In this document: positions 11,176 to 22,088 of the stretch, piece after piece
How the letters are laid out: each line of letters opens with the position of its first letter
Position numbering within the stretch: position 1 is the stretch's first letter
Source of the DNA: a virus
Direction: 5' to 3' (one strand)
Virus record (IMG/VR): IMGVR_UViG_3300027996_000001
Coordinates: 1-44,900 of that record
DNA: 44,900 nucleotides
Position numbers and translations under genes: made by a program
The notes under the pieces: model-generated
Databases searched by the model: none
Seen by the model: only the letters and a program-made list of their open reading frames with translations
Told to the model about the DNA's origin: nothing

Positions 11176-14100
11176 TTAGTAGTATTTATCAAATAAATCA
11201 TCACTTGTAGGTTCTTTAGTTTCTACTCAAAAGTAAGAATCAAATTCATTATCCCCTCCATTTACTTGTCTTCATGTTCACAAAGCAGCTCATATTGCAG
11301 CTCCTTTACTTCATAAGGTTTGTGTATTTGATATATCTACAGGTGCTTTTCAAGTATATTTTTCTAGTCTAGCTACATTATTTCTAATTTCTTCATTATT
11401 TATTTCAGGTAATCAAGCATTTTTTCTTGCTATATTATAATCCCTTGTCATTTTTTTCATAATAACATCTATTTTTCAAAATGCTTTTTCTGGATTATCT
11501 CTTATTGAAGGAATAACATTATCTAAAAATTTACTTTCTGATTCAGTAACAGCTGTACCTGATATTTTATTTCTGTATTCAGCTACATATAATGCTAAGT
11601 TTCATAACATTTCTTGAAAATCTGAATCTCATGTAATATATGTATTTACCATTTCTGATTTCCATCCTTCAATAGGTCAGAATCTATCTTCATATTTTTC
11701 TAATCATTCTGTCATTTTATCATAAGTTCCCATATATCATTGTACTTCTGTTACAGGATTTTCATCTCATTTTCTTTTAAATCTTGCATCTTCAATAATA
11801 TTCATAGCACCTTGATAATTACCATTATTTATTTGTTCTGAAACTTCTCATGGTAAATCTGTATTTACTCAATAAGTATACTTTTTAAATTTATCTAAAG
11901 CAGTACCCATTTTAGTATCTCACTCATTTGTATCGTATAAATAATATCATGCGAATCTATCTATTATTCATTGATCATCGTATCAAGCTTCTCTTAAATC
12001 TACAAAATCTTCATAAAAACTTTGTCTTTCCTCCTCACTTGTTTGTTTACCCGATATAGCAAATAACATTTTCTTTAATTTAACCCTATCTTCTACTGAT
12101 AAATCAATAGTTTCTTTCCATTTATTATACTGGTCTTTAGCTCATTGTAAATCTGTTCATAACATCTCTGATAAATCATCAAACTTTCATTTATTTCAAA
12201 GATTTTTAAATAATGATACTTGTGAATCAGTAAATCATTCATCAATTCCCCTAAACTCATAATGTCCATAATCTCATCTAGCTATTGTTTCTTCAGGTCT
12301 AAAGAATCAATTTTTATTCATTTCAGCATCAATTCATTCAAAATATTTAACTTTATCCTCTCATTCAGGTAAAACTACATCAACAGCATTTCATTCCATG
12401 TGTGGAGAATTAGTTGTCCATGTTACTATATTTTCTTCAGGTTGTGCATAACTTGCATCAATTCAAGCAGCAGTTAATTCTTCTGCTGTTCTCCCTTGTC
12501 CATATAAAGCATATTGATCCTCTTGTGTTCTATATAAATTAGATATATCAAATTGTATATCTGAGTTTGTATCCATTATAGCATTTATTCAGTCTACAAG
12601 TCATTTAGTAGCTGTTATTTGAGTTCAATCATTTAATGTATATGTATCTAGTTTAGCTTGTTCAGCTGATATATTAGTTGCTTCTTCTTTTGGTACATTT
12701 TCTCATGTAATAGCACTTTTAAACTCTCATGTTCTTTGATTATATAAAAAGTTATCATCATATTTAGCCCAGTCTTGATAAGTTTTTCAATCAGCAACAG
12801 TAGTTTGTGTAAATCTTTCATCTGTTCTCATTTCAGCTACAACTTGAGCTGGAGTATTTCACTCTGAAAGTAATGTATTAACCTTAGCTATATCATCTGT
12901 TGTTAAATTAGCAGTTTTACCTAATACAGTTTGAATTGAATTAGTCATGATATTCTTTAAATCAGTTAATTTAGCTTGTGATAATGTTCAAGCTGTAACT
13001 TCATTAGCAAGAGTAGTTAAATTAGTGTTTTGTAATAATTCAGCATCATTTGCTAAATATTCGTTAAATCTAACATTTAATTTACCGTTTACTAATTCTT
13101 GTTCTTTATCATATAAATCAATAGCAGCATTAGTTCTGATTTGTTCATTTCTTAATAATTGTTGAAATTGTCAAACAGCAGCCATATCCATGCTTTGATA
13201 TTCTTTTGCTATATCATTTAAAGCTTCAGTTAAAGCTTCACTTCAAGCTCAATATTTATCAGTTAATCCACTTAATTGTAGACCAGCATTATATTTAATG
13301 TCTTTTATTTGACTATTAAATTCATCAGTAGCTCTTTGAACTCATTTATTATAATCTTCTGTTAATCTTTCTAAATTAGTTGTATCTGTACCCTCATATC
13401 TCTCTAAAGAAGTACTTAATTTATTTATTATTTTTTGTCCATCATCTTTAATATTTTTAATACCTTGTGCATATCATGAACTTCTTAATCATCCTGTCCA
13501 AGCTCATTGAGCTGTTGCAAATTGTACATTTCTGTCAATATTTTCTTGTACTCAATCAATAGCTAATTCAGTATCATCTTTCATGTTTTGAAGATTTGTT
13601 TTCATATCTTCTTTAGTCCTTCTGAAATTAGTATCAGCATCTGCCATTCATTGATCAAACTTTGTTGTTCAAGTATTCTTTTTTCATTCCTCACTTAAAA
13701 TAAGATTATCTTCAAAAATTGTTCAAGAATCTTTTATATTATTAATATCTACTCAAAATCTATCTGCTAAAGTTTGATTTTGTTCATCTGTTAATTCAGA
13801 TGTTCAGAACTCTTTGTATAATTCTATTTTTGCATCTCTTACTGAATTATATAAATCATTTACTTTATTATAATTTGTATAATTTCATCTATTTTTTTCA
13901 TAATTAGATGCTCCTCTTTCAAATTCCTTTAATTTAGTATCTACTGCTTTTCATTCTTCTTTTTCTATTCTAGCTCTTTCATCTCTTAATTTATTATCCA
14001 TTTCCCATTTAGCATATTCTTCTTGGAAAGTTCATTGTGAATCTACATCAAAATCTTGATTTGTGTCTACTTTTCAAGTAGTTCAAGTAGTATCTTGTCA

Positions 14101-14349
14101 TGGTATCTTAATTTTACCTCAAACAGTTGATTTAGGTGTATATTGATTAACATCAGGTATTTTTACTTGTGGCTCTTCATATCATTTAGCATCTATTTGT
14201 TCTCATCATGAAAGACCTGTATCTTGTACAGGGTCTTTTGGTAATAATCAAGCATTTCATATAGCTCATTTTGTTCTTTCAAGTCAAAACTTCTCTATAG
14301 ACTGTTTTACTTTGTTTGGATCTAAATCTTTATAATTCTTTATTGCCAT
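11176..14349 (-). CDS. internal virion / tail protein with M15-type peptidase motif
   Basis: A 1057-residue protein, mostly alpha-helical with long coiled-coil stretches in its first half. Around residues 645-700 it carries SPHMEGNAVDV and then GDYGHYEF. These match the SxHxxGxAxD and HxE zinc ligands of M15 peptidases (L-Ala-D-Glu or D-Ala-D-Ala type). A virion-borne peptidoglycan peptidase that opens the wall during DNA entry is inferred. It is the analogue in position of podovirus internal core proteins, and a tape-measure role cannot be excluded. Stop TAA lies 2 bases before the start of the polyvalent gene. Confidence 0.82.
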
Positions 14350-14359
14350 AATAGTTTAA

Positions 14360-16828
14360 TTAAAATTTATTATTAATATCAGAGTAATTAGTTACAGTAG
14401 CCATAGTTCATAATATATCTAAGATAAAATCTTGAGTTGTGCTATCACTTTCTATCTTTATTTTTATTCTCTTTCACATTCTATAAATCCTTCCTGCATC
14501 AGCTGTTTTTTCAAAAGGTGTTAATGTTGAAACATAATCTCCTCCTGGATCAGTTCATGCTGTTACCGTATCTGTAAAGACTTGTGTTCCATCTATATAT
14601 ACAGTATATGTTAAAGTTGTTAAATATCAACATCAACCTGCTGTAAAAAATCAATTAAACATTTTTTCTAATACAGTACCTAAATTCATATCTTGTGTTT
14701 GAATTTCAAAAGGAATTGCAACTCAGTTATCATTATATCCTATATCATCTTTATATATACTTGTATCTACATCTGATAATCCATAATAATCTAATCAGTC
14801 TTCTACTACAAAATTATAATATTTATTTGTATCTACACTAAATGTATCATTAGTTATATCATAAATTATTGTAATATCATTTATTGTTGAATCTTTTGTT
14901 CTTAAATGAAATTGTATTGTTTCATCTTTCTTGTTATATATTGCAAAAGCATTAGGTTGATTATCATCTACTGTAGCTATTAATTCTTTAACTCATATAA
15001 CTGGTCTTGAGCTTAATGTTCATACAGAAGCACTAGCAGTCCCTTGTATATAATTAACTGTTTGAATTTGTAATGATTTAGTTACATAGAATATTTTATC
15101 TCAACTACTAGCTATACAATGATTATTTACTGGCTCTCAACTCTTTCATAAAGGAGCTGATATAAATGTTGCACTTCAAGCTACATTTTGTAAAGCATTA
15201 GCACCTAAAAATTCTACTTTTTTTTCTGTAAATATATATAATCAATTCATTGTTCATTCTAAACCTACTATTGTATCATCATAAACTATATTTTGACTAC
15301 CAGCTCATGTAAAATCATAAGCATATTCAGGATTAGCTGCTGTTATAGGTCTTGATATATATAAACTACCTGTAGTTCATGAAATTGTATATAAAGCATC
15401 TAAATTAAACTGTATATCTCAATGTACTGCATAAGCAGCAGTTGTTTCATACATAACAAAATATACATCTCTGTCATAAGGAAATATAGTTGTCCAACTT
15501 GTTCATGTTCATTGAGTTCTTGTTAATTCTCATCCTGAATACATTGGTCTACCTGAATTTGAAACATTAGTATGTACATTATAAAAATTTACATTATTAA
15601 ATGTTCAGTCTTTTTCAAATAATATATAATAAGCTTCACTTGTAGTTAATGTCAAACTTCATGTAAGAGCTACTGATAATTTAGTTATACTACTTCATAT
15701 AGAAGTATCAGCTATTGTAGCTTCACTTGTAATTAAAACATCATCTGAAGTTCTGTATATTCATACTTTTACATCTGCTGTAGGACTATTTACTTTACTT
15801 AAATAAAAATCTAAATTAGGATTTGTTACTGTTGCATCTATAGTGAAAGTTTGTCTAACTTTTCTATTACTATCTGATAATGTACCAAAATCTGTTGTAG
15901 ACCATGGGTCTTCTCAAGATAAATAATCTATAATTATATCATCTTGATAAAAACTATTTTCTCAACCTGTATATACATCTGTTTCACTTCATTTTAAAGC
16001 ATAATAGTTTGTGTCATCTAAACTTGAACTTCTTGAAAGCTTTATATAATATGCTTCAGCCGTTGTTAATGGTAAAGCTCATGTTAAACTAACTGTTGTA
16101 GACACAGCAGAAGTTGTTAAACTTGTTCATGCCACTGTTCATACATTTGTGATTAAAGCATCATCTGAAGTTCTATAAATAGCTACATTTAAGTTATCTG
16201 TAGGACTTCATTCTTTATATAATTCTAAAGTTACTTCAGGATTATCAATTGCATCACTTAAAGTAATACTTTGTTTTAAATATTGTCCATAAGCACTTCC
16301 TGCAATATCATTTCAAATATAAAAATCATCAGGTCATTGATTTTGGTCTATACTAAAAGTTAATCCACTTCATCAAACAAGAAAAGAATACCCTCTTGTA
16401 TACTCAATAATTCAAGTATTAGCATCAGGTACTGTTGTCGGTGTAGTTTCTAATCATGTTCAATTAAAAACCTCTAAATCTTGCTTATTACTTACTATAA
16501 TAGCAAAATCTTTGTATACTAAAATATCAACTCTTTGATTATATGGTAAAGTTGCTCTTTCAGTTTGAACTCATGAATCTTTATTTACTTCATAAATCTT
16601 ACTATTTGCTACTTGGTATAATTTACCTTGCATTATAAAACCTCATTTATTATTAGTTCATAATGTACTTGAAGTTAATTCCTCAAAACCTCTTCTAGCT
16701 CATAAACCTCAATCGTATATTCTCACATTATTTGCCACAGTTAAATATTCTGTAGGTATTTTATTGATTGATTTACTAGCTACAAGCAGTTTTTGTCAGA
16801 ATTTATCTATAGGAATTGTATTTGGCAT
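14360..16828 (-). CDS. tail hub/nozzle beta-propeller-like protein
   Basis: An 822-residue beta-rich protein. The N-terminal part (NNVRIYDGGLGARRGFEEL) is typical of podovirus tail-hub proteins such as the T7 gp12 nozzle and P22 gp10 groups, where it starts a beta-propeller. Two tandem copies of a domain of roughly 100 residues follow (about residues 200-420). Both contain IYRTSDD(A/V)LIT and LTT(A/S)EAYYI, an internal duplication. Its place after the connector and before the internal protein supports the call. The family is assigned from motif and order only. Confidence 0.75.
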
Positions 16829-16834
16829 TTTTTA

Positions 16835-17908
16835 TTATCTTACTGATTTAAAACCATAACTTTTAGCTCTTAAACTTTGTTTTATAATATTTATTTCATT
16901 AGTGTAATACTGATAAAAGCTTTGTAGTGTTGTAAATCATATCATTAATTGTTGTTCACTATTTGGGATTCATTTACCATATCATAACTTTCAACTTAAT
17001 ATATTTGCTACTACACTTAATCAATACATATCAGGAATAGGAAAAGTTGTTGCATCATCTGTAATATTTGTATGTTTTTTAATATATTCTATTTCTACAA
17101 CTTCTGTATCATCTAATCAAACTACTTTTATATAAGTATTAGTTCATTCTTTAAGTATTTGGTAATATTTATCAAAACTTGTTGTATTATCCAATTCTAA
17201 CTCTACTTTTGTATTATCTGTACTCTTTACTATAAATTCAACTTTAGTAGGCTTATCCATTGCTTCAGGCATTAAATATAATGGTAAAACTCTATCTGCT
17301 GCTAAATGATTTATTGTTTGTCATGAAATTCACTCTATTTGTGTATCTGTTTTTGAAGTATATGTAATAATATCTCAACCAATTAATACTACTCAAGCAT
17401 CTAATAATCATACTGTAGACATTTCAGCTACTGTATCTCACATAGTTAATGCAGCTGTTAATATTGTAGATTCAATATATCTAAATCTTGTGAATCAATC
17501 TATAAAATTTAATGCTCCTGCTCTATATATTTTTTGTGTTAATGGATTTTGAACTCTACCTCTGTAAATATCAGAAACTAAACTATTCATTTCAGCATCT
17601 AAAATACTATTACTAAAAACAGTTGAACTTGAAGTTTGTCATAAATTTACCCATATTTGCTCTTTTACATCTCCCCATATTAAATCTGTTTGTGGATTAA
17701 CTGGAGCTGTTGAATCTTCATAATCTACATATAAACTAACAGTTGGAGCATCTGTTAATGTGATTTGATTTCATAAAACAGTGAAAGAAACATATATTGC
17801 ACCATCCATAAAAATATCATCAATATAATCAGGTGTATTTAATAATGTGAAAACCTTATTTACTCAATCTATAGTTCAAGTTGGTATTTCTTTGCTAATA
17901 AAACTCAT
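16835..17908 (-). CDS. head-tail connector / tail adaptor-like protein
   Basis: A 357-residue protein. Its start (IDGVNKVFTLLNTPDYIDD, then DGAIYVSFTV and TLTDAPTVSLYVDY) is a small beta-sandwich module seen at the N-terminus of many phage structural proteins. The middle contains a helical segment around an LTAALTMGD stretch and a beta region, with a helical C-terminus (SEQQLMIGFTTLQSFYQYY). The position between capsid module and tail hub suggests a T7 gp11-like adaptor. It has a candidate promoter (17938-17965) inside the preceding terminator. Confidence 0.7.
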
Positions 17909-17937
17909 ATTTTTATAATTAATAAGTATTTAATATT

Positions 17938-17965
17938 AGTATATACTTTTTAATAAAAAAAACAA
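17938..17965 (-). promoter_or_regulatory. candidate promoter for connector-tail operon
   Basis: TTGTTT (17960-17965) and TATACT (17938-17943) on the minus strand with 16 bp between. The -35 lies in the 3' arm and T-run of the terminator of the upstream gene. The -35 is a weak match, so the call rests on spacing and context. Confidence 0.5.
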
Positions 17966-17986
17966 ACATAAAATTTATGCTTGTTT
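17955..17986 (-). terminator. terminator after the 88-residue gene
   Basis: A 13-bp stem with one G:U pair (17960-17972 with 17974-17986) is followed on the minus strand by a run of eight T. The TAA stop of the gene at 17975-18241 lies within the hairpin. Confidence 0.8.
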
Positions 17987-18241
17987 AATCTTTTCTCTTA
18001 ATGTTTCAGCTTTTGACATTGGATGAGCTTTTTTTCAAAATACTTCTAAATGTTTTGCTCTTAATTCTTCTAATTCTGATTCTTCATCTGATTCTGTAAA
18101 GTTATCAGGGTTAATTTCTTCTTTAATAGGTGTTTCAACAGGAGTTTGTGTTTTAAAACAAGTATTTCTGTATTTATTAGCCTTTTCTATAGATTGCTTA
18201 GCAAGTGTAGTAAAAGTTTCGAAACTAAATTTATCATTCAT
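17975..18241 (-). CDS. small acidic hypothetical protein
   Basis: An 88-residue protein starting MNDKFSFETFTTLAKQSIE. An acidic run (TESDEESELEELRAKH) is followed, through one TGA read as Gly, by a basic end, KKAHPMSKAETLREKIKQA. It follows the antirepressor gene after 26 bases and is closed by its own terminator. No family is recognised. The mix of acidic and basic helices suggests a small binding or scaffolding protein. With the standard code it would be cut to 68 residues. Confidence 0.75.
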
Positions 18242-18267
18242 AATAGTTTAATTATTTGTTAATATGT

Positions 18268-18990
18268 TTATTGTAATGTTTTTTGAGGATTAATCAAATA
18301 TTCTTCTCTTAACTTTTTTAGAAAAAATATCTGACCACTTCAATTTATATAAGTTGTATTAGTTAATATATCTCATTTTACTGATTTTACAACTCTTTCT
18401 GATACAGAAAAATACTTTAAGCTATGTTGAAAAGGTTCGTTATTCTTCATTAAATAGCCATTTTTTCTAAACCATTTATATAATTTATTCTGTCATATAT
18501 TAATTCACTCATCTCATAATAATTTACAAAACTCTCTAACTAGTATTGATTCACTTGTTTGTGCAATAGTATTTGCAAAACTTACTAAAGGTCTATCTTC
18601 TTCTATTTTTTCTTCTAATATTAGATTCTTTTCTTTTTCTTTTATTATTTCTGTTTCTAAAAACTTAATTGATTCTAAAACTAAAGACATTCATGTTTTA
18701 GGTTTTTCTAATTCTAACCATCTATCAATAATTGATTCTCTTAATTTTGCATTATATCAACTCACTAAAGTTAGAGTTAGTTTTTTAGGAAGTTTATATC
18801 TCTTCATTTCTCCAGTTTGGCTTTGTTCTGCGAAGTAATATTTTACTTGGCTTTCTGCTCCCATTTCTAAATCATTAAACATCTTTTCAATATCCTTTAA
18901 AACATTACTATGTTCTTTTCAAGTAAGTATAGATATTTCTAAACTTGTCATTGTTAAGTTTTCAGTTGCTCCAACTAGTAAATCTGTCAT
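18268..18990 (-). CDS. Rha/KilAC phage antirepressor-like regulator
   Basis: A 240-residue two-domain regulator. Residues 1-95 are a Rha domain (TMTSLEISILTGKEHSNV ... RYKLPKKLTLTLVSGYN, then RESIIDRWLELE). After a Glu/Lys-rich linker the C-terminal half is a KilA-C/ANT domain (LVREFCKLLGDEGINIGQNK, then LYKWFRKNGYL). Such proteins antagonise repressors or act as DNA-binding switches. It sits between capsid and tail genes, as an independent unit with promoter 19087-19114 and a loop-paired attenuator (19004-19066). Function as a regulator is well supported; its target is unknown. Confidence 0.88.
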
Positions 18991-19003
18991 AATTATCTTA
19001 ATT

Positions 19004-19066
19004 AAAAAAACAATAACCGACCAGAGTTATTGTTTAAATATAAAGCATAAATACTTTTTCTGGTCG
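19004..19066 (-). promoter_or_regulatory. loop-paired attenuator in the antirepressor leader
   Basis: On the minus strand a perfect 10-bp terminator stem (19026-19035 with 19008-19017) encloses the loop TCTGGTCG and ends in seven T. The eight bases CGACCAGA at 19059-19066, upstream in the RNA, are an exact complement of the whole loop. Pairing would make a pseudoknot or favour read-through. The two elements could also be an inverted operator pair at DNA level. Confidence 0.7.
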
Positions 19067-19086
19067 TTAAAAATATTTATACATGT

Positions 19087-19114
19087 ATTATAATAATTTA
19101 AATTTTAAAGTCAA
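19087..19114 (-). promoter_or_regulatory. promoter for antirepressor gene
   Basis: TTGACT (19109-19114), 16 bp, then TATAAT (19087-19092) on the minus strand, a near-perfect sigma70-type promoter. The start would be near 19080, giving a leader of about 90 bases that contains the attenuator. Confidence 0.85.
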
Positions 19115-19143
19115 AAAAAAGACTATGGGAAAATTATGGGAAC

Positions 19144-19174
19144 AAAAAAAAGACTAGAAATTAATCTAATCTTT
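19144..19174 (-). terminator. terminator after the major capsid gene
   Basis: A 10-bp stem with one wobble pair (19149-19158 with 19165-19174, loop aattaa) is followed by a run of eight T on the minus strand. It lies 16 bases after the capsid stop. A second short T-rich hairpin (agtc/gact) lies at 19109-19123. Confidence 0.8.
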
Positions 19175-19189
19175 AATTTTGAATAACTA

Positions 19190-20275
19190 TTAGGCTATTC
19201 ATGTACCACCTGTAACACAAAATTCAGCATCATAGGCACCCACTCAGATTATAGCTCTTATAGAAGTGCTCATAACATCAGTTTCATCATTCTCAAAAGT
19301 TTTTACTCTCGCAGAATAAAGTGAAGCTGATCTAAATGCCTTCATATCTCTTACAGCTTTAGGATTAGTTACAAAGAACATAGAATCAGTACCAATAGTA
19401 TTTCCATCAGTATCTGTATCTCCTAGTAAATCTAATACTACAACTTCAACAAGATTGTTTTTGAAAGAAAAAGTATTCTTTTTAGCAGAGTTATTACCTG
19501 TTCCAGCTTTATCTGAACCTTCGTTGATAACTTCTAACCAAAATGTTTCTTTAACTCTTGAACAGTATAATTTATAAGCTTCGCCTTTAGGTTGTCTTAT
19601 TTTTTTACCATTATCAAATTTCATTGTTTTTAATGCGTCTAATGCAACTTGTAATTGAGCTTGTCCAGTAGCAACATCAGTATAAGCAGCACCTGATACA
19701 ACATTTGTAAATGTAGAACCATCTTTTAGTTCATGAGAAGCATTAAATAATGATAATCAATCTCTAGCAGAAGCAGCACCAGGACCTTCAGCAGCAGTAA
19801 CAGAAAAACCTAAAGTTAAGTTTTTAACCATTTCTTCAGCAAAAGTTATATCATAACCTTGTACTAAATCTCTAGCTTGGTCAGATATTTGAACTAATTC
19901 AGCTTGTACTCCTTCAGGAGCGCCTTTTAAGTTTTGTGCTTTTTTAGCCCATTGAGTCATTAAGTAAGACATATCAAATTTTTCTCAGATTTCTCTTTGA
20001 GACAAACCTTTTTTAGGTCCAAAGTTAAATTCTCTATTTGTTTTGATTCCTGTTTCAGTAATTCCTTTAAGACCACCATTTGGAGTTCTTGAACTAAATT
20101 TTTGATCAGGATTTAATAAAGTTGTATCAGTATAATCTAATAAAGCTTTATATTGTTTATGGTCTTCTAACAATTCATTTTGTTTAATTGTTTCTGATAC
20201 ATAAGCATCTAGGATTTCTCCTCATTTACCCTCATATAGGATACCATTGTCTAATGTGATTAAATCTACAGCCAT
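19190..20275 (-). CDS. major capsid protein
   Basis: A 361-residue protein starting MAVDLITLDNGILYEGK and ending FCVTGGTGIA. It has the alternating helix and beta layout expected of an HK97-fold shell protein, with an N-terminal extended arm and a central helical part (MSYLMTQWAKKAQNL). It follows scaffold and decoration-like genes and ends at a strong terminator. Most of its glycines are GGN and only about five are TGA, unlike its neighbours, which fits selection for fast translation of an abundant protein. The identity is inferred mainly from position, size and this bias. Confidence 0.82.
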
Positions 20276-20310
20276 TTTTCTATAATTAATTATTAAAGTA
20301 TTTTATGCAA

Positions 20311-20724
20311 TTAAGCATTAACTATTTTAAATACACTTGAAGTAGCAGATACAAATTCAATTAATTGTAATTGACCAGTAGTTGCACTTTCAGTTGTTCC
20401 ATCTACAGTTGAAGCAGTTGCTAAATCATAGAAATTACCTTCATCAGCAGCAGTAATTGTACCACCAGTAATAGTAACAGTATATAATCTATTTGATTCA
20501 GCAGGAGTGAAATTAACAGGAGCTAAAGCAACTGTTTCATTGTCAGCAGCATAAGTAGCAATAGTGTCATTTACTCATGAGATTATTCCTCCAACAGCTG
20601 ATAAACTAACTACACCAGCAGCTAATGTAACAAAATTGTACTCAATTAAAGCCATACTATTATCTCCAACACCACTTCTTTGTTTACCTTCATAGGTATT
20701 ATTTTCATATAATTTTATAGACAT
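20311..20724 (-). CDS. head decoration-like protein
   Basis: A 137-residue beta-rich protein (MSIKLYENNTYEGKQRSGVG, ending SSVFKIVNA). Its composition is rich in Ala, Thr and Val, with the glycines mostly GGN, as in the adjacent capsid gene. Between scaffold and major capsid this is the usual place for a capsid decoration or head-stabilising protein. No catalytic motif is seen. The assignment is from position and composition. Confidence 0.7.
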
Positions 20725-20742
20725 TTTTGATTCTATTAAATA

Positions 20743-21486
20743 TTAAAGTTTGTGTAACTTCATAAAGTCAGAAATATCTTTCTTTAATGAAGCGTTTTTT
20801 GTTTCTTTATTTGAATTACCTCATTTACCTTCACTTTTAGTCATAGCTTTTCAAACAATTTCTCATTTCTGAAGTTTCTTTAATTGTTCTTCATTTCATG
20901 ATATATCTCTATATGCTGCTTCTAAATGTTTTGATATAGTATCAGGGTTAAAGCTTTTTAGTCCTTGTCTATCAGTAAATTCAGCTTCAAATTTTTCTAA
21001 TTCTTCTCATTTAATATCTAAATCTTTAATAAACTTAGATTTTGTATTAGTGATTAAATCAGAACTAACTTTTTTTGCTAGTTTTTTTTCAACTAGAGCA
21101 TCTATTACTTTTGGATCACTATAATCAACCTTATATTCAATACTTTCTTTAAAAGCATTTATATCTTGTCAATCATAATATGTATCTAAAATAATTTGTG
21201 CTGCTTCTTCATTTTCAGAATATAGTTCAACTAATTCTTCAGGATTTTCAGATATATTACTTAAATTACTCATAGCTAATTTATAAGCCTTTTGTCATTT
21301 AACTAACTTTTGTACTCATTTTTCAGAATTACTCTGCATATCCTTTTTAATAGCTTCTACCTCCTCTAATGTGAAAGTCTTTGTTTCAGTAGTTTCAACT
21401 TTAGCATCTGCTTTAGTTTCTTCTTCTGATTTTTCTTGGTTTAGATTTTTATCATCCTCCAATTCTTCAATTTTCTTATCCTCCAT
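20743..21486 (-). CDS. capsid scaffolding protein
   Basis: A 247-residue, highly charged helical protein. The N-terminus is strongly acidic (MEDKKIEELEDDKNLNQEKS, then EEETKADAKVETTE). The centre has coiled-coil heptads, and the C-terminus is basic (NASLKKDISDFMKLHKL), the usual layout of scaffold proteins whose basic tail touches the shell protein. It lies directly upstream of decoration-like and capsid genes. A protease fusion is not evident. Confidence 0.78.
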
Positions 21487-21590
21487 GTAAATATGGTTTA
21501 GATTATAAAATATAAAAATTTAGCTGTAGCCTTTTTTATATTAAGACATAGTCTTACTTGAACCAACCATCTCTGATTGATTCTAAAAAA

Positions 21591-22088
21591 CTATTTCTTA
21601 CCTCATACTATTCATTTTTGCTCTCATGTAAACTTATTTGTGAATTTATCTTTAGTTACATACTTACTTATCATAGTAATTAACATATTATTTCTTGTTA
21701 ATGCACCTGATAAATATTGTATAACATCATTAGCATTATCTTTATTTAATGTCTTAGCTATGTTCTTTGTAAACTCATAACTATCTAACTCTAAATACTT
21801 AACAATCACTCATAGAGTAAATTTATCAGCTAATTTTAATGCACTTTCAAGTTCTTTAATATTTCTTGTTGGTTGATTCAAATTAATCTCTTTTGATTTT
21901 TCTAGTTTATCTTTAACTATATTATAACTGTGGTCAAGCTCATCACATTCTCTCTTGGATTCATTCAGTTGGATTTCAAGCGACTGGTGGTAAATCTCAA
22001 GGGTTTCATTCCTCTGTTTGTATTTCTTTGTTTCCTCCCATAGCTCATCATAAAGCTTTCATTTCTTGATTAGGTCAAGGATTTTCAT
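21591..22088 (-). CDS. coiled-coil protein overlapping the portal gene
   Basis: A 165-residue protein. The first 75 residues are a strong coiled coil (KILDLIKKGKLYDELWEETK, then KYKQRNETLEIYHQSLEIQ). The second half is helical (IVKYLELDSYEF ... NDVIQYLSGALT), and it ends GIVGGKK. Its ATG (22086-22088) lies inside the portal gene, and the first 167 bases overlap it in another frame. Both frames remain open under table 25. It may be a scaffold-associated or portal-associated assembly factor. A shorter version from a GTG at 21807 is possible, but the coiled coil argues for the longer one. Confidence 0.7.

Noticed and set aside
21487-21590. Extra gene or promoter between scaffold and coiled-coil genes
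   Set aside because: Only a short aagac/gtctt hairpin (21543-21555) and poor promoter-like boxes are present; no frame with a plausible start was found.
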